The position numbers were made by a program, and so were the translations under genes. DNA of 64,000 nucleotides from RGIG4608 sp045643885 (GTDB lineage Bacteria; Bacillota; Clostridia; Oscillospirales; CAG-272), in assembly GCA_045643885.1 (NCBI GenBank), contig JAZRFY010000030.1:1-64000 (forward strand), given 5' to 3'. The notes beneath the pieces were generated by a model, which had not been told where the DNA came from, did no database searches, and was given only the letters and a program-made list of their open reading frames with translations. This document shows, one piece after another, positions 43,239 to 52,962 of this stretch; position 1 is the first letter of the stretch; each line of letters starts with the position of its first letter.

Positions 43239-44921
43239 TTATTTACCGAGAACTACTATTTCATTCAATGCCACTGAAATATCCGATTTAACACAAATAA
43301 CTACGTGGTCTGCCTCAAAGGTATTCAAAAATTCAATAGTAAACGCGCTTGATGGGAAAATAAATTCCTTTGCATCATTAACGTACTGATCATATGAAAA
43401 TTGAGGATAATGAACTGCGTTGCCATTACCAAAATCAATATAAACGATTTCTGACAAGAACTTTTCATAGAAAGCGCTATTATAAACTGCAATTCCGCCT
43501 ATTTCATAAGTTCTATCGAATTTCAATTCAATATAAGAATATCCCTTGCCAAGAGAAACCTCTTTATCTGCTTCGCCCATAAGATTGTAGCAGTCAACAA
43601 TATAATTATCATTGATTGCACCCGCATTTGTAACGTTTTCAGACTTAACCTCTGCCATCGTAGATATATTGAAATATCCACTTAAATCTTCGGGAAGAGG
43701 TTGAATTGAATATGTAGGTCCGTTACAGAAAGGAACTCCGTTTTCATCAAAGTGAAGATAATCAAATGCAAATGCACGTTTTTCATATCTACCGTTACCG
43801 TTTCTATCTTGGTGGGCATGATAACCAATCATTATCTGATCACCAATGTTAAAGAAGCAATGGTGAGCAGTACCTGAAGCAAAACCTGTCCACTGACTGT
43901 TAACAGTCGCGTTACCTACGTTCGTACCGGGATAACCCAAAAGCAAGTTTGTCCAAGTTCCACCATTATATGGCTTTTCAAAATTACCAAGGGGAGAATC
44001 GGACACCGCATAACAAACGTTATAGAATTTATCCCAACATCCGTTAACGGAATAAGTCATATAGTACTTGCCATTTGACTTAATAAGATATGGTGCTTCT
44101 ACAATGGGAGTACCATCTCTAAACATTTCCCAACTCAAAGGTTTTAAAATAGAATTGGTAGAATTCAATGCACCGGGAACAACAAGGGATGTGTAAGTGC
44201 TCCAATCCGCTTCGTAAGGACTTTTCATCTTGACACCCACAATGTGCTGATTTTCATTTGTAGCAACACTGTAATACATATACATCTGCTTGTCATCATC
44301 AACAAAAACAGTGATATCCAAAACTCCAAACTTTACGTTCTTATCCAAGAATATGGGAGCATTCAATCCGTCCACCTTGTCGTTCTGCAAGGGTCTATAC
44401 GGACCCAAGGGATTGTCTGCTACCACAACGCTGTTGCGACGGCGAGAAATACCGTCGGGATCAGTTTGTCCCCTATCCATAGCACTATAGTACATATAGT
44501 AAACACCGTCAAAGCAGTATAATTCAGGAGCATATATAGCTGGTGAATCTGCTTCCCAACCTTCAAAACTTGCAGGGTTGTATATAGACGTGTGTCTTGT
44601 GTATGAAACAAAATCCGTAGTGGTATAGCAATCAATCACGTTGTTGTCTCTATCACTTGTTCCTACGATATAGTACTTACCGTCCTCAATGTAAACGTGG
44701 GGATCGGCTAACGGAATATCCTTAAGATCGTTTACATACCACATCGACTTATCATAAGTCAATCCGCTACCATCGTATGTCAATGCGTGATCAATATAGT
44801 CAACACCTTCAACCAAATTTGACTCTACGGTTTCGGGGTATTTGCTTCCATTCCATACACAACCTGACAAAGTTGACAAGAGGATAACCACTATCATTAA
44901 GATAGATATTTTTTTGCTCAT
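43239..44921 (-). CDS. GH43-like lipoprotein, paralogue of the 24089 gene
   Basis: 560 residues. A lipoprotein signal ends at LSGC (Cys21). The catalytic triad of the GH43 propeller is at PLADPHVYIED (Asp73), VLDITVFVDDD (Asp202) and PIVEAPYLIKSNGKYYMTYS (Glu275); a beta-sandwich C-terminus (about 415-560) follows. The blocks WTNLLxGxPGTN and SGTxHHCFF and the whole C-terminal domain match the paralogue at 24089-25756, showing duplication within the locus. It acts outside the cell on arabinose- or xylose-containing side chains. Next to the importer genes, it probably supplies the imported sugar. Confidence 0.87.
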   Translation of the reverse strand: MSKKISILMIVVILLSTLSGCVWNGSKYPETVESNLVEGVDYIDHALTYDGSGLTYDKSMWYVNDLKDIPLADPHVYIEDGKYYIVGTSDRDNNVIDCYTTTDFVSYTRHTSIYNPASFEGWEADSPAIYAPELYCFDGVYYMYYSAMDRGQTDPDGISRRRNSVVVADNPLGPYRPLQNDKVDGLNAPIFLDKNVKFGVLDITVFVDDDKQMYMYYSVATNENQHIVGVKMKSPYEADWSTYTSLVVPGALNSTNSILKPLSWEMFRDGTPIVEAPYLIKSNGKYYMTYSVNGCWDKFYNVCYAVSDSPLGNFEKPYNGGTWTNLLLGYPGTNVGNATVNSQWTGFASGTAHHCFFNIGDQIMIGYHAHQDRNGNGRYEKRAFAFDYLHFDENGVPFCNGPTYSIQPLPEDLSGYFNISTMAEVKSENVTNAGAINDNYIVDCYNLMGEADKEVSLGKGYSYIELKFDRTYEIGGIAVYNSAFYEKFLSEIVYIDFGNGNAVHYPQFSYDQYVNDAKEFIFPSSAFTIEFLNTFEADHVVICVKSDISVALNEIVVLGK

Positions 44922-44949
44922 ATTAAAACCTCCAAATCTATCATAAATC

Positions 44950-46980
44950 TTAAATTCTATCTCCGCAACTATCGTCGAAAATCAAAATTTTATCTTTGTT
45001 AAGTGCTAATTCTACTTCCGTATGAGGTTTAATCAATACGTTTGTCGAGATTTTAGCTATAATATTCGCATCTGCAAAATCGGAGTGAATCAAAAGCTCA
45101 CTGCCAAGCAACTCCACAATTTTTGCATCAACAACGAATTTGTCAGTTTTATTCCCTTCAAACTCGGAATTCAAAACAATATCCTCAGGTCTTACACCAA
45201 CTCTTATAGCGTGCTTACCTGACAAAGCAGCTTCACACTTAGATAAAAGACCGTTAGCCACCTCGTAAAGATTGTTTACAAATTCTATGTCGGTTGAATT
45301 AAGATTAACGTGGACTTTATTTGTTTTTTTCTTCTTTTGAGGTTTCTGATAATATAAAGTATCGTCAACAACAATTTCTTGCTTACTGAACACTTGGGCA
45401 TTATGTAATATTCCAATATCAGCAGATGGGATTTTTTCAAATGTTAACAAGGGGGCTCTAACCTTAAGAAGCCACTTTTTGTCAACTCTTTCCTTCCCCT
45501 CTGCTTTAAATGCAGAAATTATATTTTTGATTTCATTGCCGCATTCAGTACCCGCAGTAATTTTCAATACATCGTCGAGTGTCTTTTCCATCAAAGCAAA
45601 TTCCATAGAACCGTTCATTTCGAAAAGAGCCTTGTCAAGCACCTTCAAAGCATGCATTTTTTTGAAATCGTCTGTTGCAAGCATTCTCTTAAGATCTTGA
45701 ATTTTTGCTTCATAATATTTATTGTGACGCTCAACGTACTCATTTGACAATTCAACCTCATATCCGTTTGAAAATATGAGTTTACCGTTATCATATTCCG
45801 CATCAAAAATATTCATTGCAGGTGAACCGATAAAGGTAGCTACAAAAATATTTTTGGGATTGCAATAAATTTCTTGAGGTGTGCCGATCTGCTGCACCCA
45901 ACCCTTACTCATAACAACGATCTTTGTAGCCATTGTCATGGCCTCAGTCTGGTCGTGAGTAACGTAAATAGTAGTTGCGCCAATCTGCTCGTGAATTCTA
46001 ACGATTTCACTACGCATTTGAACTCTAAGTTTAGCGTCAAGGTTAGAAAGCGGCTCGTCCATAAGGAAAAGCTTTGCATTTCTAACTATCGCACGTCCTA
46101 AAGCAACACGCTGCATCTGTCCACCTGACAATTCCTTAGGTCTTCTGTCAAGATAAGGACCGAGATCCAAAATTTCAGCCGCTTCGAATACTCGTCTTCT
46201 GATTTCCTCATTACTCATTTTTACATAATGATATTGAAGTTCACCATCTTTTAAAAGATGATACTCATCATCCATTGTGTAACCCTTAGAAGAAATCTTT
46301 TTAGCTTCCGCTTCGATTTTCTCTGTTGCATTCTTTATGATATCGTCGGATGATAAAGCTTTTGACTTGCAAAGAATTTTTGCCGCCTCATCACATATTT
46401 TCATTTTTGTAGCTACGTATTCAACTACAGTTCCGTAATTCAATGACTTATCATTTGCAGATTTAAATGCATCCTTGAACTCGTCAATTCTGCTATCTGC
46501 AACGTCAATAACCTGATTATATGCTTTGATAAGTGTTGCTTCCATAGGTCTTCTGAACTTTTTAGCACGAAGCGGGAATGCAATATTATCAAACACCGTC
46601 ATCTGTGGATACAACGCATAGTTCTGAAATACCATTGAAATGTCACGGTCCTTGCTGCTTGTATAGTTTGACAAAACCTTGTCGATATACAAGTATCCGC
46701 TTGTAATATCTTCAAGTCCTGCAATCATACGCAAGGTTGTTGATTTACCGCATCCGGAAGGTCCAACCAAAACAATGAAATCATTTTCAGATATATCAAT
46801 ATTAAAATCATATACTGCCTGAACTCCGTTGGGATAAATCTTATTAATATCTTTCAAGGATACAAAAGCATCAACTTCATTATTGGATATTTTGTATCCG
46901 CTATTTTTTAATATTTTGCCTGCTTCTTTGACGGAAACTTCCATTCCGCCATCAAGTGGCTTAGTATCTGTATTAACCAT
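44950..46980 (-). CDS. sugar ABC transporter ATPase with two large insertions
   Basis: 676 residues, far longer than the roughly 370 of MsmK/UgpC-type ATPases. Core motifs are intact: Walker A GPSGCGKST (73-81), Q-loop QNYALYPQ (Gln119), signature LSGGQMQRVALG (284-295), Walker B LFLMDEPLSNLD (304-315), H-loop THDQTEAM (His342). An extra helical segment of about 110 residues (about 145-254) sits between the Q-loop region and the signature, and a second extra segment (about 420-585, with a Lys-rich patch KPQKKKKTNK) splits the regulatory TOBE part, which resumes at AIRVGVRPED. The gene lies directly after its permeases, with GGAGTGG ahead of the ATG. It powers sugar import; the insertions may be regulatory. 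Confidence 0.9.
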   Translation of the reverse strand: MVNTDTKPLDGGMEVSVKEAGKILKNSGYKISNNEVDAFVSLKDINKIYPNGVQAVYDFNIDISENDFIVLVGPSGCGKSTTLRMIAGLEDITSGYLYIDKVLSNYTSSKDRDISMVFQNYALYPQMTVFDNIAFPLRAKKFRRPMEATLIKAYNQVIDVADSRIDEFKDAFKSANDKSLNYGTVVEYVATKMKICDEAAKILCKSKALSSDDIIKNATEKIEAEAKKISSKGYTMDDEYHLLKDGELQYHYVKMSNEEIRRRVFEAAEILDLGPYLDRRPKELSGGQMQRVALGRAIVRNAKLFLMDEPLSNLDAKLRVQMRSEIVRIHEQIGATTIYVTHDQTEAMTMATKIVVMSKGWVQQIGTPQEIYCNPKNIFVATFIGSPAMNIFDAEYDNGKLIFSNGYEVELSNEYVERHNKYYEAKIQDLKRMLATDDFKKMHALKVLDKALFEMNGSMEFALMEKTLDDVLKITAGTECGNEIKNIISAFKAEGKERVDKKWLLKVRAPLLTFEKIPSADIGILHNAQVFSKQEIVVDDTLYYQKPQKKKKTNKVHVNLNSTDIEFVNNLYEVANGLLSKCEAALSGKHAIRVGVRPEDIVLNSEFEGNKTDKFVVDAKIVELLGSELLIHSDFADANIIAKISTNVLIKPHTEVELALNKDKILIFDDSCGDRI

Positions 46981-46996
46981 TTATTCCACTCCTTAA

Positions 46997-47947
46997 TTAT
47001 CCTTTAATTCCACTGCTTGACATACCCTCAATAATCTTATCTTGGGCTATTATATACATTATAAGTACGGGCAATAAACAAATCACACCGCCCGCCAAAG
47101 CAGAACCTATAAGGTTACTTGTTTTAGAGTTGTTTATAATATACGCCATACCAACCTGTAGCGTCCACAAATTGGTATCCTTAGCACCGTACAGCATCTG
47201 AGGCCAAATCAAATCGTTCCAACCACCCATAAATCCAAACAAGCCCTGAACGAACAAGACAGTTTTTCCAAGTGGCAATACGATTTTATAGAAAATTTTA
47301 AGATTACTGTATCCATCCATCTTGGCTGATTCAATCAAATCCTTCGGTATTGATTCAAAGAATGTTTTTATAAGATACATTCCATAAACACCACCAAGTC
47401 CAGGAATAATAAGAGCCAAAAGAGACCTATTAAGTCCCATAGAATAAACCATTGACTGATTACCTACCGCAGTTGCAGCGCCCGGAATAATCATTGATGC
47501 AATAATACCGGCGAACAATACGTTGCGATACTTAAAATCTATAAATGTAAATGCATATGCCGCTAAGGATGCCACGAGCAAATACAACAAGGTTCCGCCT
47601 ATTGCAGAAAAGCAGCTATTCAAAAACCAAGTGCCGATTTTGTAGTCTTGAACGGAGTTAACCTGTCCAATACCCTCGGGAAGCTTTCCCAAAAGAAGCA
47701 TTTCATAGTTTTCTAAGGTATATCCGCTGTGAGGATAAAACAATTCTTTAGGATAAAGCATTGTGTCAGTATATCCTCTGAGCGAGCCGAAGAACATAAT
47801 AACAAATGGTGATAACCAAACTATGCAAAATATCAACAAAAATGCAAAGGATACTACCTTGCCAATATTAACTTTTTTCTTTTCTCCAAATTCTTTCTTT
47901 TTACGAAAGCCTATGTACTGTTCTAAAGTTATTTGATTTCGTGCCAT
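46997..47947 (-). CDS. sugar ABC transporter permease (MalG/UgpE type)
   Basis: 316 residues with six hydrophobic segments. The EAA loop that docks on the ATPase is visible as LIESAKMDGYSNLKIFYKIV followed by LPLGKT. The start codon overlaps the preceding permease gene by 19 bases. Together with the MalF-type partner, the binding protein and the ATPase it forms a CUT1 oligosaccharide importer. Confidence 0.93.
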   Translation of the reverse strand: MARNQITLEQYIGFRKKKEFGEKKKVNIGKVVSFAFLLIFCIVWLSPFVIMFFGSLRGYTDTMLYPKELFYPHSGYTLENYEMLLLGKLPEGIGQVNSVQDYKIGTWFLNSCFSAIGGTLLYLLVASLAAYAFTFIDFKYRNVLFAGIIASMIIPGAATAVGNQSMVYSMGLNRSLLALIIPGLGGVYGMYLIKTFFESIPKDLIESAKMDGYSNLKIFYKIVLPLGKTVLFVQGLFGFMGGWNDLIWPQMLYGAKDTNLWTLQVGMAYIINNSKTSNLIGSALAGGVICLLPVLIMYIIAQDKIIEGMSSSGIKG

Positions 47948-48996
47948 TTGTTATATGCCTCCGAAATTTTAGTTCCTGTTTTCTTTTCGCGAGTGATATA
48001 CATCTGAATACCGGATATAATTCCCGCAAAAAGTGCGAATACCAAGCTTGCAGCAGCACCAAGTCCATACAAACTGGATTTAAACTGCAAATTATTCGCT
48101 ACCAAATCTTGAATAAAATACATTAATGTAGAAGTTTTACCGCCTGCGGGCATACTTGCAATTGCCGCAATTGACGGTCCGCCACTTGACAAAACGTAGT
48201 TCTGTCCATAAAGTCCAAGATAGCCCAAAATCGTTGTGAACAAGCATAAAACGAGCTGGGGCTTAATTCCCGGAACGGTAACGTTTAAAATTTTTCTCCA
48301 AGTTGAGCAACCGTCTATGTCGGCAGCTTCATAAAGATGCTTTGGAACGTTTTGAAGTCCCGCGCTCAAAATAATGAAGTTACCTCCCCAACCTCCCCAC
48401 AAACACATAAGGAAGATGGGAATCCATGCGTATGCAATTTCAACAGTTTGCCCAAACAAATCAAATGAAAACCACGTATCTATAAACCACATGGTTTCAA
48501 TACCAAAAAACTCTGCGAGCACACCGTGTTGAGATTTCGACATAAATAACAAGGTAAAAATAGTACCTGCAGCAGTAAGAGGTACGATTGACGGCATATA
48601 GATAAGTGCTCTGAACAATTTGAAGCCGGGTGGCTTCATATTAACTAATATTGCTAAACCTAAAGGTAATAGAATTGCAATCGGAACCATTATCACCGAA
48701 AACATTATGGTATGTACAAAAGCAAGCCAAAAGCTATTGTATATACCGGGCATATATGATTTATCAAAAATCATTTTGAACCACATAAAATTGTTAAATT
48801 CTTCAATGCCCGGTTTTCCATATTGAAAGTTTGTAAGTGAAATATAAATTCCGTAGAATAGCGGCAACACAAAAAAGGTTATGAATGCCGCTATATACGG
48901 TAACAAGAATATGGCTGTTACACCATATTTTTTTAACAATCCTACTCGTTTAGATCTTCGCTTAGCATATTCTTCTAAAACGATAGTTTTTGTCAT
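47929..48996 (-). CDS. sugar ABC transporter permease (MalF/UgpA type)
   Basis: 355 residues with about six hydrophobic segments after a basic N-terminus (YAKRRSKRVGLLKK). The EAA motif is LYEAADIDGCSTWRKILNVT followed by VPGIKPQL. A stretch of small residues (SSGGPSIAAIASMPAGGKTS, about 265-284) in the last third is longer than in MalF relatives. It starts 17 bp after the binding-protein gene. Confidence 0.92.
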   Translation of the reverse strand: MTKTIVLEEYAKRRSKRVGLLKKYGVTAIFLLPYIAAFITFFVLPLFYGIYISLTNFQYGKPGIEEFNNFMWFKMIFDKSYMPGIYNSFWLAFVHTIMFSVIMVPIAILLPLGLAILVNMKPPGFKLFRALIYMPSIVPLTAAGTIFTLLFMSKSQHGVLAEFFGIETMWFIDTWFSFDLFGQTVEIAYAWIPIFLMCLWGGWGGNFIILSAGLQNVPKHLYEAADIDGCSTWRKILNVTVPGIKPQLVLCLFTTILGYLGLYGQNYVLSSGGPSIAAIASMPAGGKTSTLMYFIQDLVANNLQFKSSLYGLGAAASLVFALFAGIISGIQMYITREKKTGTKISEAYNKWHEIK

Positions 48997-49013
48997 AAAT
49001 TTATTCCTAAAAT

Positions 49014-50630
49014 TTATTTAATACCCAAATTCAACAAGTTAATTGCTTCCTGAGTGGAGCTTGCAGTAGCGTAGAATTTTTGAAGTGCTAACTCTACTGT
49101 GCAACCGTCAGCAGACAAAAGCTGTGCCTGTACGTCACCCACTGCAGTAGTCAAACCAGCAATCAATGTTGTAGCATACTTTGTGCTCTCAAGAGCGATA
49201 ATTTCTTCAGGATCACCCATTGCAGTCAATGTGATGCTATTTTCAGCAACTGCCTTATAGGAATCAGATTCATAAACGTTCTTCCAAGCGGGAAGGTGGC
49301 CTGCCTTACACCATTTTGTAAGGTTATAGTTGCCGTCTTCGTCCTGACCCTGAGTAAGCCATTCTGCAAATACCAAAGCCGCAGCGATCTTCTGCATGCT
49401 TGTTACCTTCTTTGTAACTGTTACAACGTGACCGTTACCATACCATTTAGAAGCTGTTTCTGCAGGAGCATCCTCAGTAGCCATATAATAGGGACGAGCT
49501 ACTGCATAAGGATTTGCATATACAGGATCTGCCGCATCTTCAGCAGTAACACCAAGCTTGCCTGCAGTTGAAAGCTGCTTATTGTTCCACCAAATATCGT
49601 AAGTATTAGCAACCATCCAAGGACCTTCGGAGAACATTACAACCTGTCCTGTGGGGAAAGCAGCTTCCTTATTACCTGCATCACCGTACAAGCCGGCATT
49701 GTAACGCTCAACGTGATCTGTGACATACTGAACAAGACCTGCATTGTTTTGGAAATTAACCTTACCGCTTGCATCGAGGAGAGAACCGCCGTTTACATAC
49801 AAAGCAGTCAAGTTATCGCTTTCCTGTGAATGGAAGAACGCAGGATAGAAGTTTTTCATAGTTGCCTGTGCAGCAGAATCCAATTTTGAGTTGCCATCTT
49901 TCAACTTATACCAAGAGTGATCTTGATCGAGGTTGATGTTTCTTACCCACAATTCGCCGGAGTCCGCCAAATTTCTCAAGCCCTCAAGCAATGTCTGATA
50001 TTCCTCATATGACTGAGGCACGAAACGTGTATTGCCATCAAAACCAAGACCGTTCTTCTTGATTATATCCTGTCTGATCTGTGTCAAATATCCGTGAGCA
50101 TCAACGGGAATACCATAATGCTTACCCTCATGGATAGTAGTCTTTTCGATATTGTCATAAGCATTTGCAAAATTAATGCCAACACCGGTCTTTGCAATCA
50201 AATCATCAAGGGGATAGAAATAGCCCTTAAGAGCATATTCAATATTCTTTTCATTGTGCATCAAGCAAATGTCAGGGAAATTGGCATAGTCATTTGCGTA
50301 TGTACTGTCAAGAGCGTTGTAGTAGTCATAGTGACCAACACTTGTAACCTTGATTTCAATCATACCCGCATATTCTTTGTTGAATTCCTTAACCATATTC
50401 AACAAAATTTCCTGGTCGGGCTGACCGATAACGCTCCACAAATTAAGCTGAACGTTTTCAAGAAGAGTCACGTCAAACTTACCGTCATCTCCCAAAGGAA
50501 GGTCATCTACAATAGGATCCGAGGGGGTATTTTCGTTACCGGTACAACCAACCAAGGTTCCCATCAACGTTGCGCCCATCAATGAAACAATCATCAATAA
50601 GCTTAAAATTTTCAATAAGTTCTTTTTCAT
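49014..50630 (-). CDS. extracellular sugar-binding lipoprotein of the ABC importer
   Basis: 538 residues from the ATG at 50630, chosen because AAAGGAAA precedes it and the protein then starts MKKNLLKILSL; the open frame extends 11 codons further upstream into the RDD stop region. A lipoprotein signal ends at LVGC. The body is a cluster B/CUT1 solute-binding fold (NVQLNLWSVIGQPDQEILLN, then FNKEYAGMIEIKVTSVGHYD, and later VVMFSEGPWMVANTYDIWWN). It captures an oligosaccharide and delivers it to the permeases encoded just downstream. Confidence 0.93.
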   Translation of the reverse strand: MKKNLLKILSLLMIVSLMGATLMGTLVGCTGNENTPSDPIVDDLPLGDDGKFDVTLLENVQLNLWSVIGQPDQEILLNMVKEFNKEYAGMIEIKVTSVGHYDYYNALDSTYANDYANFPDICLMHNEKNIEYALKGYFYPLDDLIAKTGVGINFANAYDNIEKTTIHEGKHYGIPVDAHGYLTQIRQDIIKKNGLGFDGNTRFVPQSYEEYQTLLEGLRNLADSGELWVRNINLDQDHSWYKLKDGNSKLDSAAQATMKNFYPAFFHSQESDNLTALYVNGGSLLDASGKVNFQNNAGLVQYVTDHVERYNAGLYGDAGNKEAAFPTGQVVMFSEGPWMVANTYDIWWNNKQLSTAGKLGVTAEDAADPVYANPYAVARPYYMATEDAPAETASKWYGNGHVVTVTKKVTSMQKIAAALVFAEWLTQGQDEDGNYNLTKWCKAGHLPAWKNVYESDSYKAVAENSITLTAMGDPEEIIALESTKYATTLIAGLTTAVGDVQAQLLSADGCTVELALQKFYATASSTQEAINLLNLGIK

Positions 50631-50659
50631 AAGAAGTTTCCTTTCTATTTTATGATTTA

Positions 50660-51859
50660 TCAATCACATTCTCCTTCGTCAATATAGTGAGTATCAACAA
50701 CAACGTCACTGAAAATCAAATTAAACAAATTTTGCCTTTTATAAGTAAACAAGCTAAAGGCATTAACTATTCCACCAACAACAATAATGGTTAATATCAC
50801 CATTGCCAATGAAATATTGCAATCAGTGCTCACGGGCACAAACATTGCCTCATACCCACCATTGAACGGTGGAAAAAGATATAGAACGAATGCTACGGGT
50901 ATAAATCCAAAGCAGTCAATAACAGTTTTAAGCAGCGGAACGTACCAGGCATTCGCTTCCCCGTCCGTCCTAATTACACCCAAGCCAAACAATTTATAAC
51001 CCAATGTTTTTTCGTCCTTGAACAAATATTTTGGCACAAGCTGAATGATAAAGCATGCTATAAATACCGACAAAACCAAAGTAATATTGATATATCTCGC
51101 TTCGGCACAATAGGCATTTTTGTAATCCGCGTAATGAGTTGAATAATACGGCTCGCTTTTAATAATAAGCGTCTCCGCTTCTTCAAGCATGTTAGCGTAT
51201 GCATTGTAGTAAGAGCGATAGTATGTCGCTCCCGTTTGACCTATGGTATCGGAAGAGTCGATAAATAAGTAATGGAACAAATAGTATGCTACCTGAGTAT
51301 TCAAAACAGGAATTTCACTAAGTTCCTTGTTAAACGAGAACATAAACGTTGCATCATCACCAAACGCCCTCTTGTATATTTCAAAAATATCTTCGTTTGA
51401 TTCAAGTGTTACGCTTGAATTACTCGGCAAATACCTTGTATAAAAATACGCGATATTGTCATTTTCTGCCGAATGAACACCGTTTATCATCACATCGTGG
51501 TTAGAGTCAAACACAAAATCGGGCTGCTGATTGTTTCCAAAAATCTCATAGGATAAGCAAATTGCTCTATAGAGATTTTTCAAAACAACAACGTCAGTCG
51601 TGGCTCTTTCGCCGTCAACATATTCAACAATATGAGTTTCCTTTGTAAATTGCTCGTAATATGCAATTTCATCCTCAACTGTTTTCTCTAATGCTTTGTA
51701 AGCCGATGTGTTTTCTGTGATTTGAAATAATCCCGAAAAAACAACACCGGCAATCAAAGCTACCAATATGAAGTCTATCGCAAAGCAAACAAAGCGCTTA
51801 CTTAACTTTGCCGGCGACGATCTTTTTAAAATATCAATATTGGAAACAAAAAAATTCAC
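50660..51859 (-). CDS. RDD-family membrane protein
   Basis: 399 residues. The RDD domain is split: its first helix carries RFVCFAIDFILVALIAGVVF (about 22-41), and after an extracytoplasmic region of about 195 residues the second half reads TLGYKLFGLGVIRTDG, then VPLLKTVIDCFGF and further helices. RDD proteins are small membrane proteins of mostly unknown function, some involved in ion exchange. The long external loop is unusual and may interact with the lipoproteins encoded around it. Its start lies 2 bp after the preceding lipoprotein gene and it belongs to the importer operon. Confidence 0.8.
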   Translation of the reverse strand: MNFFVSNIDILKRSSPAKLSKRFVCFAIDFILVALIAGVVFSGLFQITENTSAYKALEKTVEDEIAYYEQFTKETHIVEYVDGERATTDVVVLKNLYRAICLSYEIFGNNQQPDFVFDSNHDVMINGVHSAENDNIAYFYTRYLPSNSSVTLESNEDIFEIYKRAFGDDATFMFSFNKELSEIPVLNTQVAYYLFHYLFIDSSDTIGQTGATYYRSYYNAYANMLEEAETLIIKSEPYYSTHYADYKNAYCAEARYINITLVLSVFIACFIIQLVPKYLFKDEKTLGYKLFGLGVIRTDGEANAWYVPLLKTVIDCFGFIPVAFVLYLFPPFNGGYEAMFVPVSTDCNISLAMVILTIIVVGGIVNAFSLFTYKRQNLFNLIFSDVVVDTHYIDEGECD

Positions 51860-51861
51860 TG

Positions 51862-52962
51862 TTAGTCGTTTTTGTCATCCAAGAACTCGCAATAAACGGG
51901 ATCTGTAGGAATCTTCTTAGCTACTTCAGCAGCATCTGCAGTTGCAGAGTAGTTAGAGAATGTAGCATCGCAGCTGAAGTGGTAGAAACCAACGTGGCTG
52001 GCAACGGGCTGTCCATCCTCATAAAGAACTTCCAATTCGGAGCTGAGCTGGAATGAGCCCATATAGTTACCGTTTACATATACATGGAAGTTTGCACCGT
52101 CGCGAGCAATTCCAAGCTTAAAGGTTGTTTCATAAGTGATTTTGTTGTCACCTGTGTTCCAAGCATAGTCATGATGTCTTGCCAAAGAGTCTGTAATTCC
52201 GTCTTCCCAAGCCCAGTGACCGCCTTGAGCAACTTCAGCAACACCAAATTCATTCCAATGGTTGTTATCTTCACCTCTTACGAAATTACCATTTTCGTCA
52301 TAATAGTCGCCCAAACCGATGGAAGCGTTCAAGAAAAATGCAACCATAGTTTCAACGCCATTAGCGTTTTCATTCTGAGCAACGATACCAATTTTAGGCC
52401 ATCTGTCATCCCAGTTTACAGAGTGAACTGTGATATCAGTTTCAACGTACCACTGTGTAGAGTAAATATCAGCGATATAGTAGAAGTTTGTAATACCGGA
52501 GCTTGTTCTGAAGGAACCTGTTCCTGTTGCTTCATCCCATTCATTTGTGAAATCATCTTCAGAAGGGATCATAGACAATTCTCTATCAATAAACACCTTA
52601 GAAACGACAACCTCAAAAGAACAAGATTTCGTATTGTCAACGTTTGATGTAACTGTAATTGTTGCAGTACCGGGAGCAATTGCTTCGGCTCTCTTTGCAT
52701 TAATTTTAACGATTTCGGGATTGCTTGATTCGTATGTACAAGCTCTCTGAGCTGCGCTCAAAGTTGAGTTACCTTTGATTTCATAGAAATTTGTAAGCAA
52801 GATGGACTCACCAATTTTCATTGTTGTGGATTTCTCAGTTGCTTTCAAAGAAGCAATGATTTCCTTCGTTTCTGTTTGATTTCTGTCGTCGCAGCCAACT
52901 ACTGTCAAACACAACATAGAAAGCAAAAGCATTAAAGATACTGCTGTAATTATTCTTTTCAT
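51862..52962 (-). CDS. lipoprotein with Big2-like and concanavalin-like domains
   Basis: 366 residues. A lipoprotein signal ends at VVGC (Cys24). Residues about 40-122 form an Ig-like Big2 domain (YESSNPEIVKINAKRAEAI, ending TITVTSNVDNTK). Residues about 125-345 are a beta-sandwich with TQWYVETDITVHSVNWDDRW and FHVYVNGNYMGSFQL, resembling laminin-G/concanavalin-like lectin folds. No catalytic residues are recognised. As first gene of the long operon that encodes the importer, it may be a surface glycan-binding protein that feeds it. It is divergent from the AraC gene at 53267. Confidence 0.75.
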   Translation of the reverse strand: MKRIITAVSLMLLLSMLCLTVVGCDDRNQTETKEIIASLKATEKSTTMKIGESILLTNFYEIKGNSTLSAAQRACTYESSNPEIVKINAKRAEAIAPGTATITVTSNVDNTKSCSFEVVVSKVFIDRELSMIPSEDDFTNEWDEATGTGSFRTSSGITNFYYIADIYSTQWYVETDITVHSVNWDDRWPKIGIVAQNENANGVETMVAFFLNASIGLGDYYDENGNFVRGEDNNHWNEFGVAEVAQGGHWAWEDGITDSLARHHDYAWNTGDNKITYETTFKLGIARDGANFHVYVNGNYMGSFQLSSELEVLYEDGQPVASHVGFYHFSCDATFSNYSATADAAEVAKKIPTDPVYCEFLDDKND

